From: Apoderus coryli
Lineage: Eukaryota > Arthropoda > Insecta > Coleoptera > Attelabidae
Length of the DNA stretch: 64,000 nt
Assembly (NCBI GenBank): GCA_911728435.2
Contig: OU452211.1
Coordinates: forward strand, 12,630,428-12,694,427
Direction of reading: 5' to 3'
Positions 35,501-41,594 of the stretch are shown piece after piece (the first letter of the stretch is position 1; each line of letters starts with the position of its first letter). The notes below the pieces were generated by a model. It made no database searches. It was not told where the DNA came from and saw only the letters and a list, made by a program, of their open reading frames with translations. Both the position numbers and the translations under genes were made by a program.

Positions 35501-38433
35501 CTCTAGAGCATCAATAATAAAGTTGGTGTATTTTAACAGATTTAGCTCAGCTGACTTTCGTGGCAAAAATCCATACTGCTGATCAATGATAGCACTGCCT
35601 AGGAGAGGTTGAAAATAATTTATTATAAGTTTCTCGAATACCTTGGGAATGATTATACTGATAGGTCTATAATTCTTAATATTATGCCTGTCTCCAGACT
35701 TGTGTATAGGGGTAATGAAGCTGGACTTCCAGATCTCAGGAAAACAACCAGTGTTTAACGACATGTTAAAAATAGTATGCAAAGGTCTTGCCAGAACAAA
35801 ACTGCAATGCTTTAATAATTTCGGAGGTAACCCATCTGGCCCAGGGCCCTTATTCGCGTCCAGAGTAGAAAGTTGCTGGTATATCTCCCATATTGAAATC
35901 TTTAGACAGTTATAGTTATAGCAACATTGACGTCATTAGCTGTATAAACCGAAGAGAAATGCCTAGCAAAGAGATCAGCAGCGGACTGTCCGAAAGTAGC
36001 TCTATCTGCGTCAAGAAACAACTCAGAAGGTAAGTCGATATTTCTACGCGTGGAGTTCACAAAAGACCAAAAAGATCTTATATCACCGTGAGTCTGGTCT
36101 TCAACAGAAAGAATAAAGTTTGTATAGCATTCTCGCGATAGGGTTTTACATAATGTACGTAACCTAACAAATTCGGGGTAATGGTGCTGTGATCCAGAAC
36201 TTTTATACAATTTGTGTGCATGCTTTTTATGGAATACACGTGTATTAAGTTGTACAACTTTTCAAATATGGGCTGAACCATCGTGGAAATCTATTTGAAA
36301 TTCTCTTAAGTGGTACATAGAGTTCAATTGCATTGTATAAAATTGAGTAGAATTCATATAATATGGATTCCATTGATTTACCCTCAAATAGCGAATCAAA
36401 ATTTACACCACACAAATATTCATTAATCCGTTCATAGTAATTACTTATTGGTGGGTGTAAGGGATGGTTTTGTAAAAAAAACAACTCCCTCACTAATAAA
36501 TCGACGACTAAAGGAACAACGGATGAAAATTTCCCTAAATAATTTTGCATAATTAGATTGGGACTTTATACAGGGTATCCCAAGGAAATTCCGCACCCTT
36601 TGGACGAAAATCACTTTGAAAATGTCTCCTTATGAAATTATGACCATTTTGAATATTAAATAACAAGACAAGCGCGATTTTATTTAGAACAAAAGCTTCC
36701 ACACTTTCGATTCCTTTTAATTTTTGCATATCTTTGGGAAATAGATCGATAAAACTTTAGGAGAACCCTAAGTTTCTGGGCATTTATTTGAATCAGAATT
36801 TGGATTGGTCAACGTACATAGCAGAGACTGTTAGAAATCTGAATTGTTGCTACATATATGAATGAAAGAACCCTTAAGATCATGTATTTTGCAAATTTTG
36901 AGGTATGGGTTAATTTTTTGGGGAAGGGACCATCTTTGTAGCACAGCAACGTAATCTGCAGATCTGAAATCATAATAATAACCATCACCCACCAGAACAT
37001 CCTCACGCTCGTCCGAGCACTTCAAGCGAACAGAGAGAGACGGGTGATGATCGTCCTCTGGCAATAAACAATTAAGAGAACGTTGAACCAAAAGTTCAAG
37101 TCTCGTGCTCAAAACCAGATCCAGTAAAACACCTCTCCGATTAAAAATATAATTTCTCTGAGACAAATTAAAATAAGAACATATATTAGATAAAATTTCT
37201 AAAGAGTCTCTTTCGAGAGCGGTGGCCGCATTAGAAGGCACAGCAGTTGAGCTAAGCTCATCCGATTCCCAACTCGCATCCGGCAGATTAAAGTCACCAA
37301 AAACACACAGTTCAGAACAGAAACAATCCTGGTTACAAATATTCTCTAAGGACTGGCAGACAGACGCATAAACCAAGTCAGGAGACCGAGGAGGCACGTA
37401 CACAACGCCAAATATAACCGCGTAATGGGCAAGACTCATCCTTAGCTATACATCTATGCAAAATTTTGCTGGGATTTCGCTAGTATTTCGCGGTTGAAAC
37501 AGTTTTTCGCTACAATTTTAAATTCAGCGTTAGCAAACGCAATACTCTCCAAGCAGAAATGTTGTATCACATGCCTTATCGTTGGTGGCTTTTGGAGGCT
37601 TTTCATGTCCTTGTTTGTAGCCCAATTGAAACAAACGGACGTGGCGATTCAGCATCGACGGAGCTGGAGCATGGACTTGGGTCTTGGTTTTTCTTCAAAT
37701 CTTCGTCGAACTGGACCATAAATCACTATAATTCTGGCCTGTGATCGTTTTTCCGTTTTGCAAATAGTAGCATACGGAAAAAATCGCGAGATTTTGAAAT
37801 GAACTAAGAAACAATTTAGGGCTACAATGGATAGCAGGTTACAAAATATAACACTCAAAATTACTATTTACAATAATTAGGTACTTACATAAGTACATTG
37901 TTCAATTGTTAAACTAAAACACAAATTAGGTAGGTAGCTAACTAGTTTTTTAACCAGAGTTTGCGTTAATTTTTATCCCAAGAAATTTAAACATGTTGGG
38001 TATGATAAGTCTGGATATAAAAGTGTTACAGTATTTATGTTTAATAACTTTACATTTAGCTAAGCTCTTACACAAATCACAAATTTTATCTCCAGAAAGT
38101 CCGCAAACATTAACTGGATTCAAATTATTGATAAAAGTCCTACATTTATATAAGCTATCAAACATACCTCTTATCTACGGTGAAATATCCAGAATAACTT
38201 TTCATATTCTTGAAACCATTGAAATATACCTGTGCTGCCATTTGAGCCTCTTGAATTTGATTGTTTTCAATTAAAGGTGTCAGGAACAATGGTGCACCGG
38301 GATCGTCTGTTAATGCAGGTTGAACTTGGGGCAATTTTGGATAGACATTGGGAAAACTACTGTTCACTAGGAAACTTGCATGTGAAATTAATATAAAGTA
38401 TAAGAATGATTTAAATATTGAAGGTTTCTTCAT
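3998..38433 (-). CDS. CPVL: CPVL-like serine carboxypeptidase (peptidase family S10), four-exon gene
   Basis: Joining minus-strand exons 38433-38168, 33370-33178, 22119-21945 and 4791-3998 gives 1428 nt, a continuous 475-codon frame plus stop. All introns are GT-AG, and the phases agree (2, 0, 1). The protein starts with a hydrophobic signal peptide (about residues 1-24). It has the substrate-binding LWLQGGPGATS motif, the catalytic serine in GESYGG (about residue 209), the aspartate in YNGQLDIIVAYP (about 395) and the histidine in RNAGHMVPYDQP (about 452). Length and motif spacing match the CPVL/vitellogenic carboxypeptidase branch of family S10. Such enzymes remove C-terminal residues in the secretory or lysosomal pathway. 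There are several N-glycosylation sequons. Introns are 4.8, 11.1 and 17.2 kb and are filled with mobile elements, but every splice site is intact, so I expect a functional gene. Confidence 0.93.
4990..6410 (+). mobile_element. CR1-like LINE, 5'-truncated and frameshifted
   Basis: The reverse transcriptase starts near FEKLIYEQIYGYL and continues QSGFRKGYGTTTALAK, DYIKAFDTIEH, GVPQGSLLGPLLFVIFT and YADDTQ. It then runs through the thumb and C-terminal region to about 6322. Frameshifts fall near 5320, 5870 and 6240, so it is dead. Its tail is (TAA)n at 6388-6410, shared tail-to-tail with the next, minus-strand LINE of the same family. It lies in CPVL intron 3. Confidence 0.85.
6585..9349 (-). 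pseudogene. LINE ORF2: AP endonuclease and reverse transcriptase
   Basis: The N-terminal part (9349 to 7832) carries the endonuclease motifs GHINIRSL, VSETWL, RGGGVGVFV, GDLNIN, EPTR, LLDIIIT and ITDHQLI. The second part (7865 to 6585) carries the polymerase: FSKIFEKVIYKQ, QSGFRRGLGTATALTK, LLDFSKAFDIIDH, GVPQGSILGPLLFV and YADDTQ, then a C-terminal region with HSNYCDVVYG. Between KAVVLPLPKE and LLSLFSKIF the usual NYRPIS segment is missing. A deletion of a few tens of bases, not a multiple of three, shifts the frame near 7855. Otherwise the two halves are open. Confidence 0.88.
9444..10282 (-). pseudogene. LINE ORF1: PHD finger plus coiled-coil RNA-binding region
   Basis: The first frame (10282 down to 9977) begins MVTVKSCNTCKKTIGK. 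It shows a PHD-type cysteine/histidine pattern (CxxC, CxxC, HxxC, CxxC) within the first ~55 residues. The second frame (10001 to 9444) continues with a leucine-rich coiled coil (SQLSRENGHLKKEIQIL) and an L1-ORF1p-like C-terminal region ending in DDLLDGN. The frames change around 9980-10000, so a small indel breaks the ORF. Such ORF1 proteins bind the element's RNA. The PHD finger may contact chromatin, which is an inference from the fold. Confidence 0.75.
10351..11313. other. CPVL intron 3 sequence, no gene seen
   Basis: AT-rich sequence with no convincing ORF. Near 10995 the text TACCTAATTCTACCCGTTTGG resembles the end of the neighbouring mariner derivative (TACCTAACTGTGACCGTTTCC). This may be the remnant of a related element, but no partner end was found. 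Confidence 0.5.
11314..12060 (+). mobile_element. Internally deleted Tc1/mariner-type element with TIRs
   Basis: The element is bounded by TA dinucleotides (11312-11313 and 12061-12062). Inverted ends begin CCTAACTGTGACCGTTTCCCA, and similarity extends over about 48 bp. At 747 bp it retains only the C-terminal part of an IS630/mariner-type transposase. This reads APNVPDLTLPDFFLWGY (the region of the third catalytic aspartate) followed by a tail ending GQHFEHFL at 11684. It is non-autonomous. Confidence 0.8.
12063..12890. other. CPVL intron 3 sequence, partly GC-rich, unrecognised
   Basis: A locally GC-rich patch (about 12085-12260: gaccgaggcgaatgcactgc, cgatgcctcggttgtgcgcg) stands out from AT-rich surroundings. 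No coding motif, TIR or RNA gene was recognised. The short ORFs here lack family motifs. Confidence 0.4.
13026..15228 (-). mobile_element. 5'-truncated LINE (FADDLK family, copy E) inserted in copia
   Basis: On the minus strand, the reverse transcriptase ORF is followed by a short 3' UTR and a (TAAA)n tail at 13026-13056 with the family's 3'-end motif. The 5' truncation lies near 15228. Upstream of it, the ORF reads through about 37 residues of antisense copia sequence, so the nominal ATG at 15331 is not a LINE start. It splits the copia element. Confidence 0.88.
13208..15228 (-). CDS. LINE ORF2 fragment: linker and complete reverse transcriptase
   Basis: An uninterrupted frame of about 670 codons of element origin. 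It begins SLDSMLNDFYSVVHS and covers the linker between endonuclease and polymerase (LKRVSSGRFPKWYSPYLK). It then carries the fingers/palm motifs GPDGLPPSFLK, ITPIHKSGDKHDISNY, IYTDFSKAFDRVNH, SSGVPQGSHLGP, the catalytic FADDLKLF, KDLGVLLDSRLTF and LYTSLVRPCLEYAS. The endonuclease is missing through 5' truncation. The lack of stops indicates a young insertion. It is a transposon protein, not a host gene. Confidence 0.9.
15229..15615 (+). mobile_element. Copia-like retrotransposon: pre-integrase and integrase start
   Basis: The plus strand encodes EDVWHRRLG and LLQLGLGR (the gag-pre-integrase motif). It continues with a degenerate TTKGIGELIHS, then GGKYFQIILDDFSRFVVV and KKFRLDNGREF, the first two acidic positions of a copia integrase. 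Stop codons interrupt it near 15330 and 15400. An upstream scrap (about 12960-13025, GVYVLAVES) may be the same element before the LINE at 13026-15228. The copia sequence stops at about 15615 in the tail of another LINE and resumes at 21376. Confidence 0.8.
15930..17420. repeat. Diverged tandem array with ~530-bp unit and smaller subunits
   Basis: The phrases acgaacgcctatgt, cggacgcctatg, cgaacgcctgtgtgaa and ccgttaagtggtttttgag recur. Corresponding phrases are about 527-540 bp apart (for example 16050 to 16577, and 16367 to 16897). Smaller subunits of 100-280 bp share a T-tract followed by an actattt-acgaacgcct block. The array is non-coding. Confidence 0.75.
17428..17464. repeat. (CAGA)n microsatellite
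   Basis: About nine CAGA units follow gtttttgcgttttcgtgcata. This context is common at the 3' ends of insect non-autonomous elements, which is established background, and suggests this is a terminal tract of an older element. Confidence 0.9.
17574..19660 (-). mobile_element. Tc1/mariner-type element with 340-bp nearly identical TIRs
   Basis: CAGGGTGGTCCAACG at 17574 mirrors the right end at 19660, both flanked by TA (17572-17573, 19661-19662). Inverted arms of about 340 bp (17574-17913, 19321-19660) differ at only two positions I could find. It encodes one transposase with a single nonsense codon. Long TIRs of this identity imply a recent insertion. It is nested in a TA-flanked element, inside a LINE, inside copia, inside CPVL intron 3. 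Confidence 0.93.
18018..19091 (-). pseudogene. Mariner/IS630-type DDD transposase with one in-frame stop
   Basis: The preferred start is the ATG at 19091 (MIYSILERVEIVKLYFQ). Residues 1-120 contain paired helix-turn-helix regions (VDTGSVCNVKHQP, STRQLAEASGVSRSSIIRIL). The catalytic core shows FSDECTFYLNG (first Asp), YFQQDKAPPHY (second Asp) and SPDLSPLDFFLWGH (third Asp). Reading is open for 357 codons to the stop at 18018-18020, except for TAG at 18306-18308 between APVR and FLDDRFPGRW. This lies in the same frame on both sides, so the lesion is a point mutation and not a frameshift. An alternative is a sequencing error or read-through. Confidence 0.9.
21376..21720 (+). mobile_element. Copia-like integrase continuation after LINE insertion
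   Basis: Reading resumes NGIKIEYTMPYSP. After a one-base loss it continues MNGKSQTMNRTLLNMIR, RTPTSCLQRG, ITPSKIWNDRNDISKLRIFGC and KKAIFVRYCGG, then a degenerate SRDVKFDE. These are typical integrase and post-integrase segments of copia Pol. This continues the fragment that breaks off at 15615. The reverse transcriptase and LTRs were not found. Confidence 0.82.
21721..21944. other. CPVL intron 3, next to the exon 3 donor
   Basis: Short AT-rich stretch between the copia remnant and the donor of carboxypeptidase exon 3. No gene was seen. Confidence 0.6.
21945..22119 (-). CDS. CPVL: CPVL-like carboxypeptidase exon 3 (catalytic serine)
   Basis: The acceptor TTTAAG precedes GTA ATA TAC at 22119. 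The translation VIYIDNPVGTGYSFT runs to FFVAGESYGG and contains the nucleophilic serine. The donor GTAAGC follows after the first base of a glycine codon. The exon is only 175 nt long and sits between a copia remnant (21376-21720) and a LINE (22227-25141). It is easy to miss because it is too short to stand out as an ORF. Confidence 0.93.
22227..25141 (-). mobile_element. 5'-truncated LINE (FADDLK family, copy G), long intact ORF
   Basis: Flanked by TTAATA (22221-22226 and 25142-25147), a probable target-site duplication. The minus-strand 3' end has a (TAAA)n tail and a GGAC-AAA-GTCC hairpin at 22257-22267. The 5' truncation falls inside the endonuclease domain. It is inserted about 100 bp upstream of CPVL exon 3, in intron 2. 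Confidence 0.9.
22475..25141 (-). CDS. LINE ORF2 fragment: partial endonuclease, complete reverse transcriptase
   Basis: The frame is open for about 889 codons. It enters at GGGVLVAVRR, continuing upstream of the first ATG (25108). It includes endonuclease motifs FGAVYLPPRSS, LLGDFNLADG, GRILDLVLA and DSYHPPLVV. The linker follows (KRCSSKRFPRWYS), then polymerase motifs SAGPDGIPALLL, ITPIFKSGNRNEVTNYRP, IYTDFSKAFDSVNH, SSGVPQGSHLGPLLFN, LFADDLKCY and LYTSLVRPHLEYASAVW, ending DEWFP. Codon use is more GC-rich than the neighbours. The missing endonuclease N-terminus makes it non-autonomous, but the absence of lesions marks a young copy. Confidence 0.92.
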   Translation of the reverse strand, partial: GGGVLVAVRRTLSGCVLESSTSIEQLFILLSGAGISIIFGAVYLPPRSSIDHYLAFGDTVELLSQKFPSAEVCLLGDFNLADGTWIDDRFSSSIFPDESVFLRDSEILTVVSEMCNFHNLFQFNRTPGRSGRILDLVLAHNPDSKVVVAEDVLIEPDSYHPPLVVHIPFRTHKVASSRQAERFYYDFKSADFEKLNNRLGGIRWDFLLSYRSVDDMVDTFYNILFDAFEVFVPKKRCSSKRFPRWYSLELKQLIFEKKRAHKRYKITGSQTHYADFSRLRSECNRLSRVCYMSFTNAIESELPQNIGAFWRFINSKRGSSDLPSRLSWGERTSDADQCGADLFAAYFESVYSDRCLDSPVGCVGDTLVNVSDHHISLSDILEAIVGLEVRKSAGPDGIPALLLRNCSFSLARPLQIIFNHSVSTGTFPVLWKTSFITPIFKSGNRNEVTNYRPVCILNSIPKLFENLITRYLTATLGPLVISDQFGFQPGKSTELNLLEFTNYLSRALEHGYQVHAIYTDFSKAFDSVNHRLLIEKLGIVGVSAPMLDWLGSYLCGRTQVVRINEFHSRPILVSSGVPQGSHLGPLLFNLFVNDIAQCFVHSEIKLFADDLKCYRRIAGPSDCYLLQEDVIRLVHWCEANGLDLNISKCFCVNFNRTRDPLFHEYFIDRDALDYKTLVKDLGVYLDSSLSYTDHIRRATSRSIKMLGFIRRCSGDFSQIGTFRALYTSLVRPHLEYASAVWSPSYVCHTVCIERVQHRFLRYVHFRLGRERPVNFNLNYGVLLSELELATLGARRVVRDLTILYKILNNTLLSSSLLSQIGFRVPPRQSRSSDLFHVSFHRANYAMNTFVTRVARLANRCSNHNIDFFAPFGEFAGRLRRGSRDEWFP
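25693..28868 (+). mobile_element. RTE-clade LINE with GC-rich 5' UTR and (TGA)n tail
   Basis: A GC-rich leader (25693-26085) is followed by an endonuclease region: IATYNTRTLLQDQ, LELEEELSGIHWDIVGLSEIRRRGE, EGGVGFIIHKRH. After frame breaks near 26400-26620 it continues with VVGDLNAKLG and KWTWASPDGNTRNEIDFI. The reverse transcriptase follows at 26979-28457. The C-terminal part at 28518-28856 includes ITYLKWNWAGHVARM and GRPPTRWTDDI, typical of RTE ORF2. The 3' end is GATGATGATGA at 28855-28867, the usual RTE-type tail. It is probably close to full length but is inactivated. Confidence 0.88.
26979..28457 (+). pseudogene. RTE reverse transcriptase region
   Basis: Open for 492 codons. Motifs in order: NNKAPGDDDIVIEAV, NYRPISLLSHLYKFFTKI, EQAGFRSGYGTNDHLQ, IFVDYEKAFDCIKH, GVRQGDTISPKLFTTLLE, LRFADDIVLIS (catalytic), GLKINPSKTNFM and YRYLGHDI. 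Frameshifts on both sides separate it from the endonuclease and C-terminal region, so it is annotated as part of a broken ORF2. Confidence 0.87.
28900..29560 (+). pseudogene. Tc1-like transposase fragment
   Basis: From 28991 the frame reads SPRTVQRRL, RPAKNPLISARN, LEFAREHLNWTVDDWEKVLFSDE (first catalytic Asp), IRRPINPRFHPKYV and GSVFHGVVSHG, ending in a stop at 29350. After frame changes the sequence still reads FINDTMDRFVYRDLM, QDTDPKHFRIVQEWF (second Asp) and NNVLVLEWTPLYPQ. The third acidic motif (PDLNPIENLW type) is absent. The gene is dead. Confidence 0.85.
29645..30718. other. CPVL intron 2; contains one hammerhead-like hairpin
   Basis: No gene was seen. On the minus strand at 29711-29683 there is CTGAGGA, one T, a 7-bp stem GGAAATT/AATTTCC with a CA loop, then GAAAC. 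This resembles the core of the ribozymes found in Penelope-like elements. The remainder is AT-rich intron. Confidence 0.45.
30719..31379 (+). pseudogene. THAP-domain gene, three exons, frameshifted
   Basis: Exon 1 (30719-30780) starts MRCIVLWCKNEG, with the first cysteines of a THAP zinc finger, and ends at donor GTAAGT. Exon 2 (30857-31163) continues HLTKKRHDVWMRALG. After a one-base frame change near 30890 it reads DPSTENV and VICSKHFTAEDIF with the CxxH pair. It then reads ITLVPDAVPKLL, the AVP-box end of the domain. A 54-nt intron (31164-31217) joins in frame to exon 3 (RILHEIAENKSS), with donor GTAAGA at 31380. Later exons were not found. THAP fingers bind DNA and occur in host factors and P-type transposases. 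The gene lies antisense inside CPVL intron 2. The frameshift could be real decay or a base-call error. Confidence 0.7.
31380..32158. other. CPVL intron 2, AT-rich, (TA)n tract
   Basis: Contains a short (TA)n run near 31775-31795. No coding or structural feature was recognised, and no further exon of the THAP gene could be identified. Confidence 0.5.
32159..32550. repeat. Foldback element with perfect 81-bp inverted arms
   Basis: The left arm 32159-32239 (tgtttgttaaaagttttggg...) is the exact reverse complement of the right arm 32470-32550. A 230-bp centre lies between them, and (TA)n-rich sequence follows. Spanning the junction into the right arm (32448-32480, +) is CTGAAGA, one A, GGAAA-loop-TTTCC, then GAAAG, a hammerhead-like core. 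It could be a pair of inverted Penelope-like terminal repeats or a foldback MITE. Confidence 0.85.
32551..33177. other. CPVL intron 2, (TA)n and T-rich sequence
   Basis: A (TA)n tract of about 40 bp (32551-32590) is followed by AT-rich intron up to the exon 2 donor. No gene was seen. Confidence 0.6.
33178..33370 (-). CDS. CPVL: CPVL-like carboxypeptidase exon 2 (oxyanion-hole motif)
   Basis: The acceptor TTTTCCAG precedes 33370. Translation runs FNSNMFFWYFPSE, then VVLWLQGGPGATS, then TENGPFSV, to WSKSHS, with the donor GTAAGT at 33177 (phase 0). This is the canonical S10 block around the GGPG motif that forms the substrate-binding site and oxyanion hole. Confidence 0.92.
33563..33720 (-). 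mobile_element. LINE 3' end with (TAAA)n tail and terminal hairpin
   Basis: A (TTTA)n tract on the plus strand is followed by ACGGGC-AAAC-GCCC (stem at 33597-33608). This is the signature of the 3' ends of the FADDLK LINE family also seen at 22257 and 61157. It is probably the 3' end of the broken LINE at 35440-37440. Confidence 0.7.
33721..35439. other. CPVL intron 1, AT-rich, no gene seen
   Basis: Long AT-rich stretch. A patch near 34550-34720 (cgttactctgattacctccc, agggcgcaacccttgcgcag) is less AT-rich but has no recognisable family, TIR or LTR ends. It may be an insertion that separates the LINE H coding region from its tail. Confidence 0.4.
35440..36550 (-). mobile_element. Broken LINE (FADDLK family, copy H): linker and partial polymerase
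   Basis: Minus-strand segments 36550-36245 (YVPLKRISNRFPRWFSPYLKS), 36210-35902 (HYPEFVRLRTLCKTLSRECY) and 35782-35440 (CFPEIWKSSFITPIHKSGD, QQYGFLPRKSAELNLLKY, SVYTDFSKAFDLID) match LINE E in order but in different frames. The polymerase ends abruptly after SKAFDLID, before the catalytic box. It lies in CPVL intron 1. Confidence 0.85.
36551..36936 (+). mobile_element. Opposite-strand LINE fragment inserted in LINE H
   Basis: The plus strand reads PKFLGIYLNQNLDWSTYI, a typical post-catalytic block of a Jockey/BS-like reverse transcriptase, and later YGLIFWG-like sequence in another frame. It separates the LINE H endonuclease (36937-37440) from the LINE H linker. Near 36568, TACAGGGTATCCCAAGG looks like a mariner-type end, but no partner was found. 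Confidence 0.55.
36937..37440 (-). mobile_element. Broken LINE copy H: endonuclease part
   Basis: The minus-strand frame starts at VIFGVVYVPPRS and includes LCVFGDFNLPDASWES, NRRGVLLDLVLS, DDHHPSLSVRL and YYYDFRSADY. These are endonuclease motifs matching LINE G over the same interval. It ends where the opposite-strand fragment begins. Confidence 0.8.
37441..38167. other. CPVL intron 1, no gene seen
   Basis: No gene was seen. A patch with tttcgctag/tttcgcgg motifs near 37460-37510 is unclassified. Confidence 0.5.
38168..38433 (-). CDS. CPVL: CPVL-like carboxypeptidase exon 1 (start codon, signal peptide)
   Basis: The exon begins at the ATG at 38433 (MKKPSIFKSF...), with a hydrophobic stretch typical of a signal peptide. 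It runs through the propeptide-like region to SYSGYFTVDKR. It ends in AG before the donor GTATGT at 38167, so the arginine codon is split after two bases (phase 2). The upstream 5' UTR and promoter are not defined. Confidence 0.9.
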
Positions 38434-39759
38434 CTTAAGTAATGATAATACTAAATAAAATCACTTAAAACAAATAGGTATTCCCTATTTTTTAACGATT
38501 CATCTACAAAATTATCAGCGAATTGGAATTTGCTATGATTGCTTTTTAGTAAACATTTCATTTATGATATAGGATTTGTTTTTTGTTTACATATCCTTTA
38601 ACATTAACTTCTTTCTCTCTTTTTATTATTGGCCTCTACAACTAAGGTAATTCTACTACGTAACTGGAAGGGAACCGCAACACAACAAAACTGAGGCATG
38701 CAAAGATAACACCATGGACGGTATGCGTTCTCTGTCTCACACACTGAGTAAACGGAGAAATCGAGCAGGTTTTTAAGTTTCTTTTAAGAAGCACATTTTG
38801 TTTTTAACAATAAAATAAATAACTTACCGATGAAAAACAGTTTGTATTTTGTAAGATGAACAATGAATAACAATTGTTATTTGTTATCCTTACATTATAC
38901 GCACTTTTGTATAGAATATTTATAAATACCAGACACTAATCTCTAGTCTTAGTCCAAAACCTAACACACTATTAACATGCAAAATTTAATTTATTACAGG
39001 TAACAGTTCTGAAGCCACTAAAAAGATAAAAAACCGTAGAATTTGATATAACGTATATCTGCAATTTACAGATATGCAACAGAATACCGTCCACCGGTCC
39101 ACATGATTGTGTCGCACTCATACAAATGTCACACACTGCTGCTGCGCCTTATATTTATTCGAGGCCATTTCAGTTACGTTCACTGGGTTATTTTAATTGA
39201 GCCATTTATTTTAGTTATATTTATTGTGAGAATTTGGACCTACAGTATTTAGCGTGGAATCTGAACCACGGTCATCGACTGCCAGATGCCAGAACCTAGG
39301 ACTATGTAGTTCATAGATAGGAAAGGCGCATTAACTATATAGGTTACCTCATTGAGCAGCTTTAAGATTAGCTGATTGCGCGGGGGCGGTGACGTCAGCG
39401 GCGACCGGAGTTCTGTGGCCACTAGTTTTGCGCAAATTTAGTATATCGTTTATTGTTTTTGAGATTAGTGTTTTCGTTACGATGATAATAATTACCTACT
39501 CACACTTAATTAATACACAATATTAGTCAATACACAAAAACAAAATAAAACAGTTTATAAATAAAAAAAGATCACCAAATGTTTTTTTTTTAATAAAAAG
39601 AAATACATTTATAACAGTAAAATAAAATCTTGCAACCAATATTACCTATTTATTTTTGTAAAATACGCAATACACAGACATGCCATTGCAATCAAAACAA
39701 AGTTCAAACGTATAATGTAGAAGAATTGATAACTAAAATTCCGTTGGAACATGATCTAT
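38434..39759. other. Upstream region of the CPVL-like gene
   Basis: It must contain the promoter and any 5' UTR of the carboxypeptidase gene, but no start site is evident. A GC-rich patch (39380-39430, gcgcgggggcggtgacgtca) includes a TGACGTCA palindrome, a generic CRE-type sequence. No ORF carries family motifs. Confidence 0.4.
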
Positions 39760-40718
39760 ACAATCCAATTATGCAAATGCGAGATGCCTCAATTGTCACT
39801 ATATTTAAGAAAGTGAATAGGTCCGTATGTGGAAACTATCGTGGTATCTCACTCCTCTCCATCGCCGGAAAGGTTCTTGCAAGAATTTTGTCCAATCGTC
39901 TTTTCCCCCTTTCGGAAGGGTGCTTGCCGGAAACACAATGAGGTTTTCAGATTCAGATTCTCCACCAGCCTGCACCAAACACTGTAAGAGTTTCTCTTAC
40001 CTCGGCAGCGTTCTCGAGACGTACGCAAATATCGATGTAGAAATTCAGCATCGTATAAGATGGGGAAGTGCATCTTTTGGCTGACTGCGGACAAGAGTCT
40101 TCGATAATCATAACATCGACGTTCGAACAAAGTTGCGAGTGTATAATGCTATTGTAGTTCCTACCCTTAAGTATAGCTGTGAGTCTTGGACCACTTAGCG
40201 GAGGCATTTAAAAGCCCTAGAGAAGTACCATCAATGATGTCTTAGAAGAATTCTCGGAATCAAATGGCAGGACCGACGAACAAACATCAGCATTCTGGAG
40301 GAAGCTGATTCCACTAGCACAAGCTACGATGGACTAGCCACGTAATCCGCATGCCAACGGAACGCCTTCCAAAGAAAAGCTTAAGGTCGGCTCACGAAAT
40401 CAGGGAGGGCTGCAAAACAGGTAGGTACAAGGATGTTCTTAAGACTAACATGAAGAAGTGTGGCTTAGATTTGAAGAGCAACTGGGACCAGATTGCGAAC
40501 GACAGACCGAGATGGAGGCGTACCAATTACGAGGTTCATCGAGTTTTAGAAGAGCAGCGTCGACGACAAGAGGATGCAAAGAAACCGCACCGAAAGGAGA
40601 GAGAACGCATCAATGGGGCAGCGCATCTACAACAGCCGGTAAATGGTGGTGATTGGGTGTGTCAATTTTGTGACAAGGTTTGCGGCTCGAGGATCGGTCT
40701 GTTTAGCCATCTTATAAT
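39760..40718 (+). mobile_element. LINE remnant with C-terminal zinc finger
   Basis: The plus strand reads IVTIFKKVN-type, then GNYRGISLLSIAGKVLARIL (polymerase start). After a deletion of the catalytic core it reads SFSYLGSVLETYANIDVEIQHRI, KLRVYNAIVVPTLKYSCESW, RRILGIKWQDRRTNISILEEA and LPKKSLRSAHEIREG. It continues WRRTNYEVHRVLEEQRRR and ends with a C2H2 motif, CQFCDKVCGSRIGLFSH. It is broken by stops and frameshifts. The clade is not assigned. Confidence 0.75.
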
Positions 40719-40995
40719 GCTCGCTTCCCACGGCGCGTAATATCACGGGCCGCGCCGCGTCAGCTCGCGCCAACAGGCCGCGGGAAGGGTGTCACTCGAA
40801 TTGGCTCGTGCAAAACTGAGCCGGCCTGTGGTATCTGTCCCTAGTCGGTAAACTTCAAACGCCCGCGGTGGCGCGATCGAGCGCATTTGTGGTAGTCCGA
40901 AGTGGCCCGTGTATTGAGATGGGAAAACATAATTTTTTATTTCAGCAAATAGTTTTTAGTACAGTTTTTAAAGCCGTTACTATAACCACATGTAA

Positions 40996-41250
40996 ATGGA
41001 GTGGACAAACGAAGTAATTTGTAAGTTCCTAAATTTATATGAAAATGAAACTGCACTTTGGGACACAAAAATTGCAAGTCACGAAAACAGGAACGAACAA
41101 TGGGATGCGTGGAATCGGATTTGTACACAATTAGAAGATAACTCCGTGGAGCATGTGTCGATAAAAGAATTAAAAAAAAAAACGGGACAGTTTCAACCTT
41201 TCTTGAACAGTAATAACTACACTTTCTCATGTTTGTGTCAGTTTTTCTAA
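40996..41250 (+). pseudogene. MADF (Myb/SANT-like) domain ORF of the Harbinger-like element
   Basis: Begins MEWTNEVICKFLNLYENE and continues LWDTKIASHENRNEQWDAW, then ICTQLEDNSVEHVSIKELKKK. This spans most of a MADF domain, a DNA-binding fold. After KKKTG the frame degenerates (FQPFLNS...) and stops at 41248-41250, a few bases before the hAT-like insertion. The sequence beyond the insertion (46510-46610) may be its continuation, but no domain could be recognised there. An alternative is a host MADF gene fragment, but the flanking inverted ends favour a transposon ORF. Confidence 0.7.
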
Positions 41251-41594
41251 TACGAAAGCCAGTGGCGGCTCGTGGGTAATTTTATTAGGTAGGCACTAAG
41301 TAAAAAATGGATATGAAGAAAATTTTTTTAGATTGTCAAGCGCCTTAGATGAAAAGTAGAAAATTATCAAGTTAAAAAAGAACACGTTAAAATACGGGTT
41401 TCGTAAGGTAAATCTTATTTTTTTTTTTAACTATGCCCCATTCAATACTCTACGAAATCCAATACATAATCAAATACAAATAGAATACAAAATTATTTGT
41501 ATGGAATAAACATTAATATTACTTACCTAATTACTACTTACCGCTACCGCAACAAGTTGTGCAGCACAACCACTAAACTTTACTTGTACTAGTC

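Noticed and set aside
38434..39759. TGACGTCA near 39410 as a promoter element
   Set aside because: A single generic palindrome about 1 kb upstream of the start codon is not enough to define a promoter.
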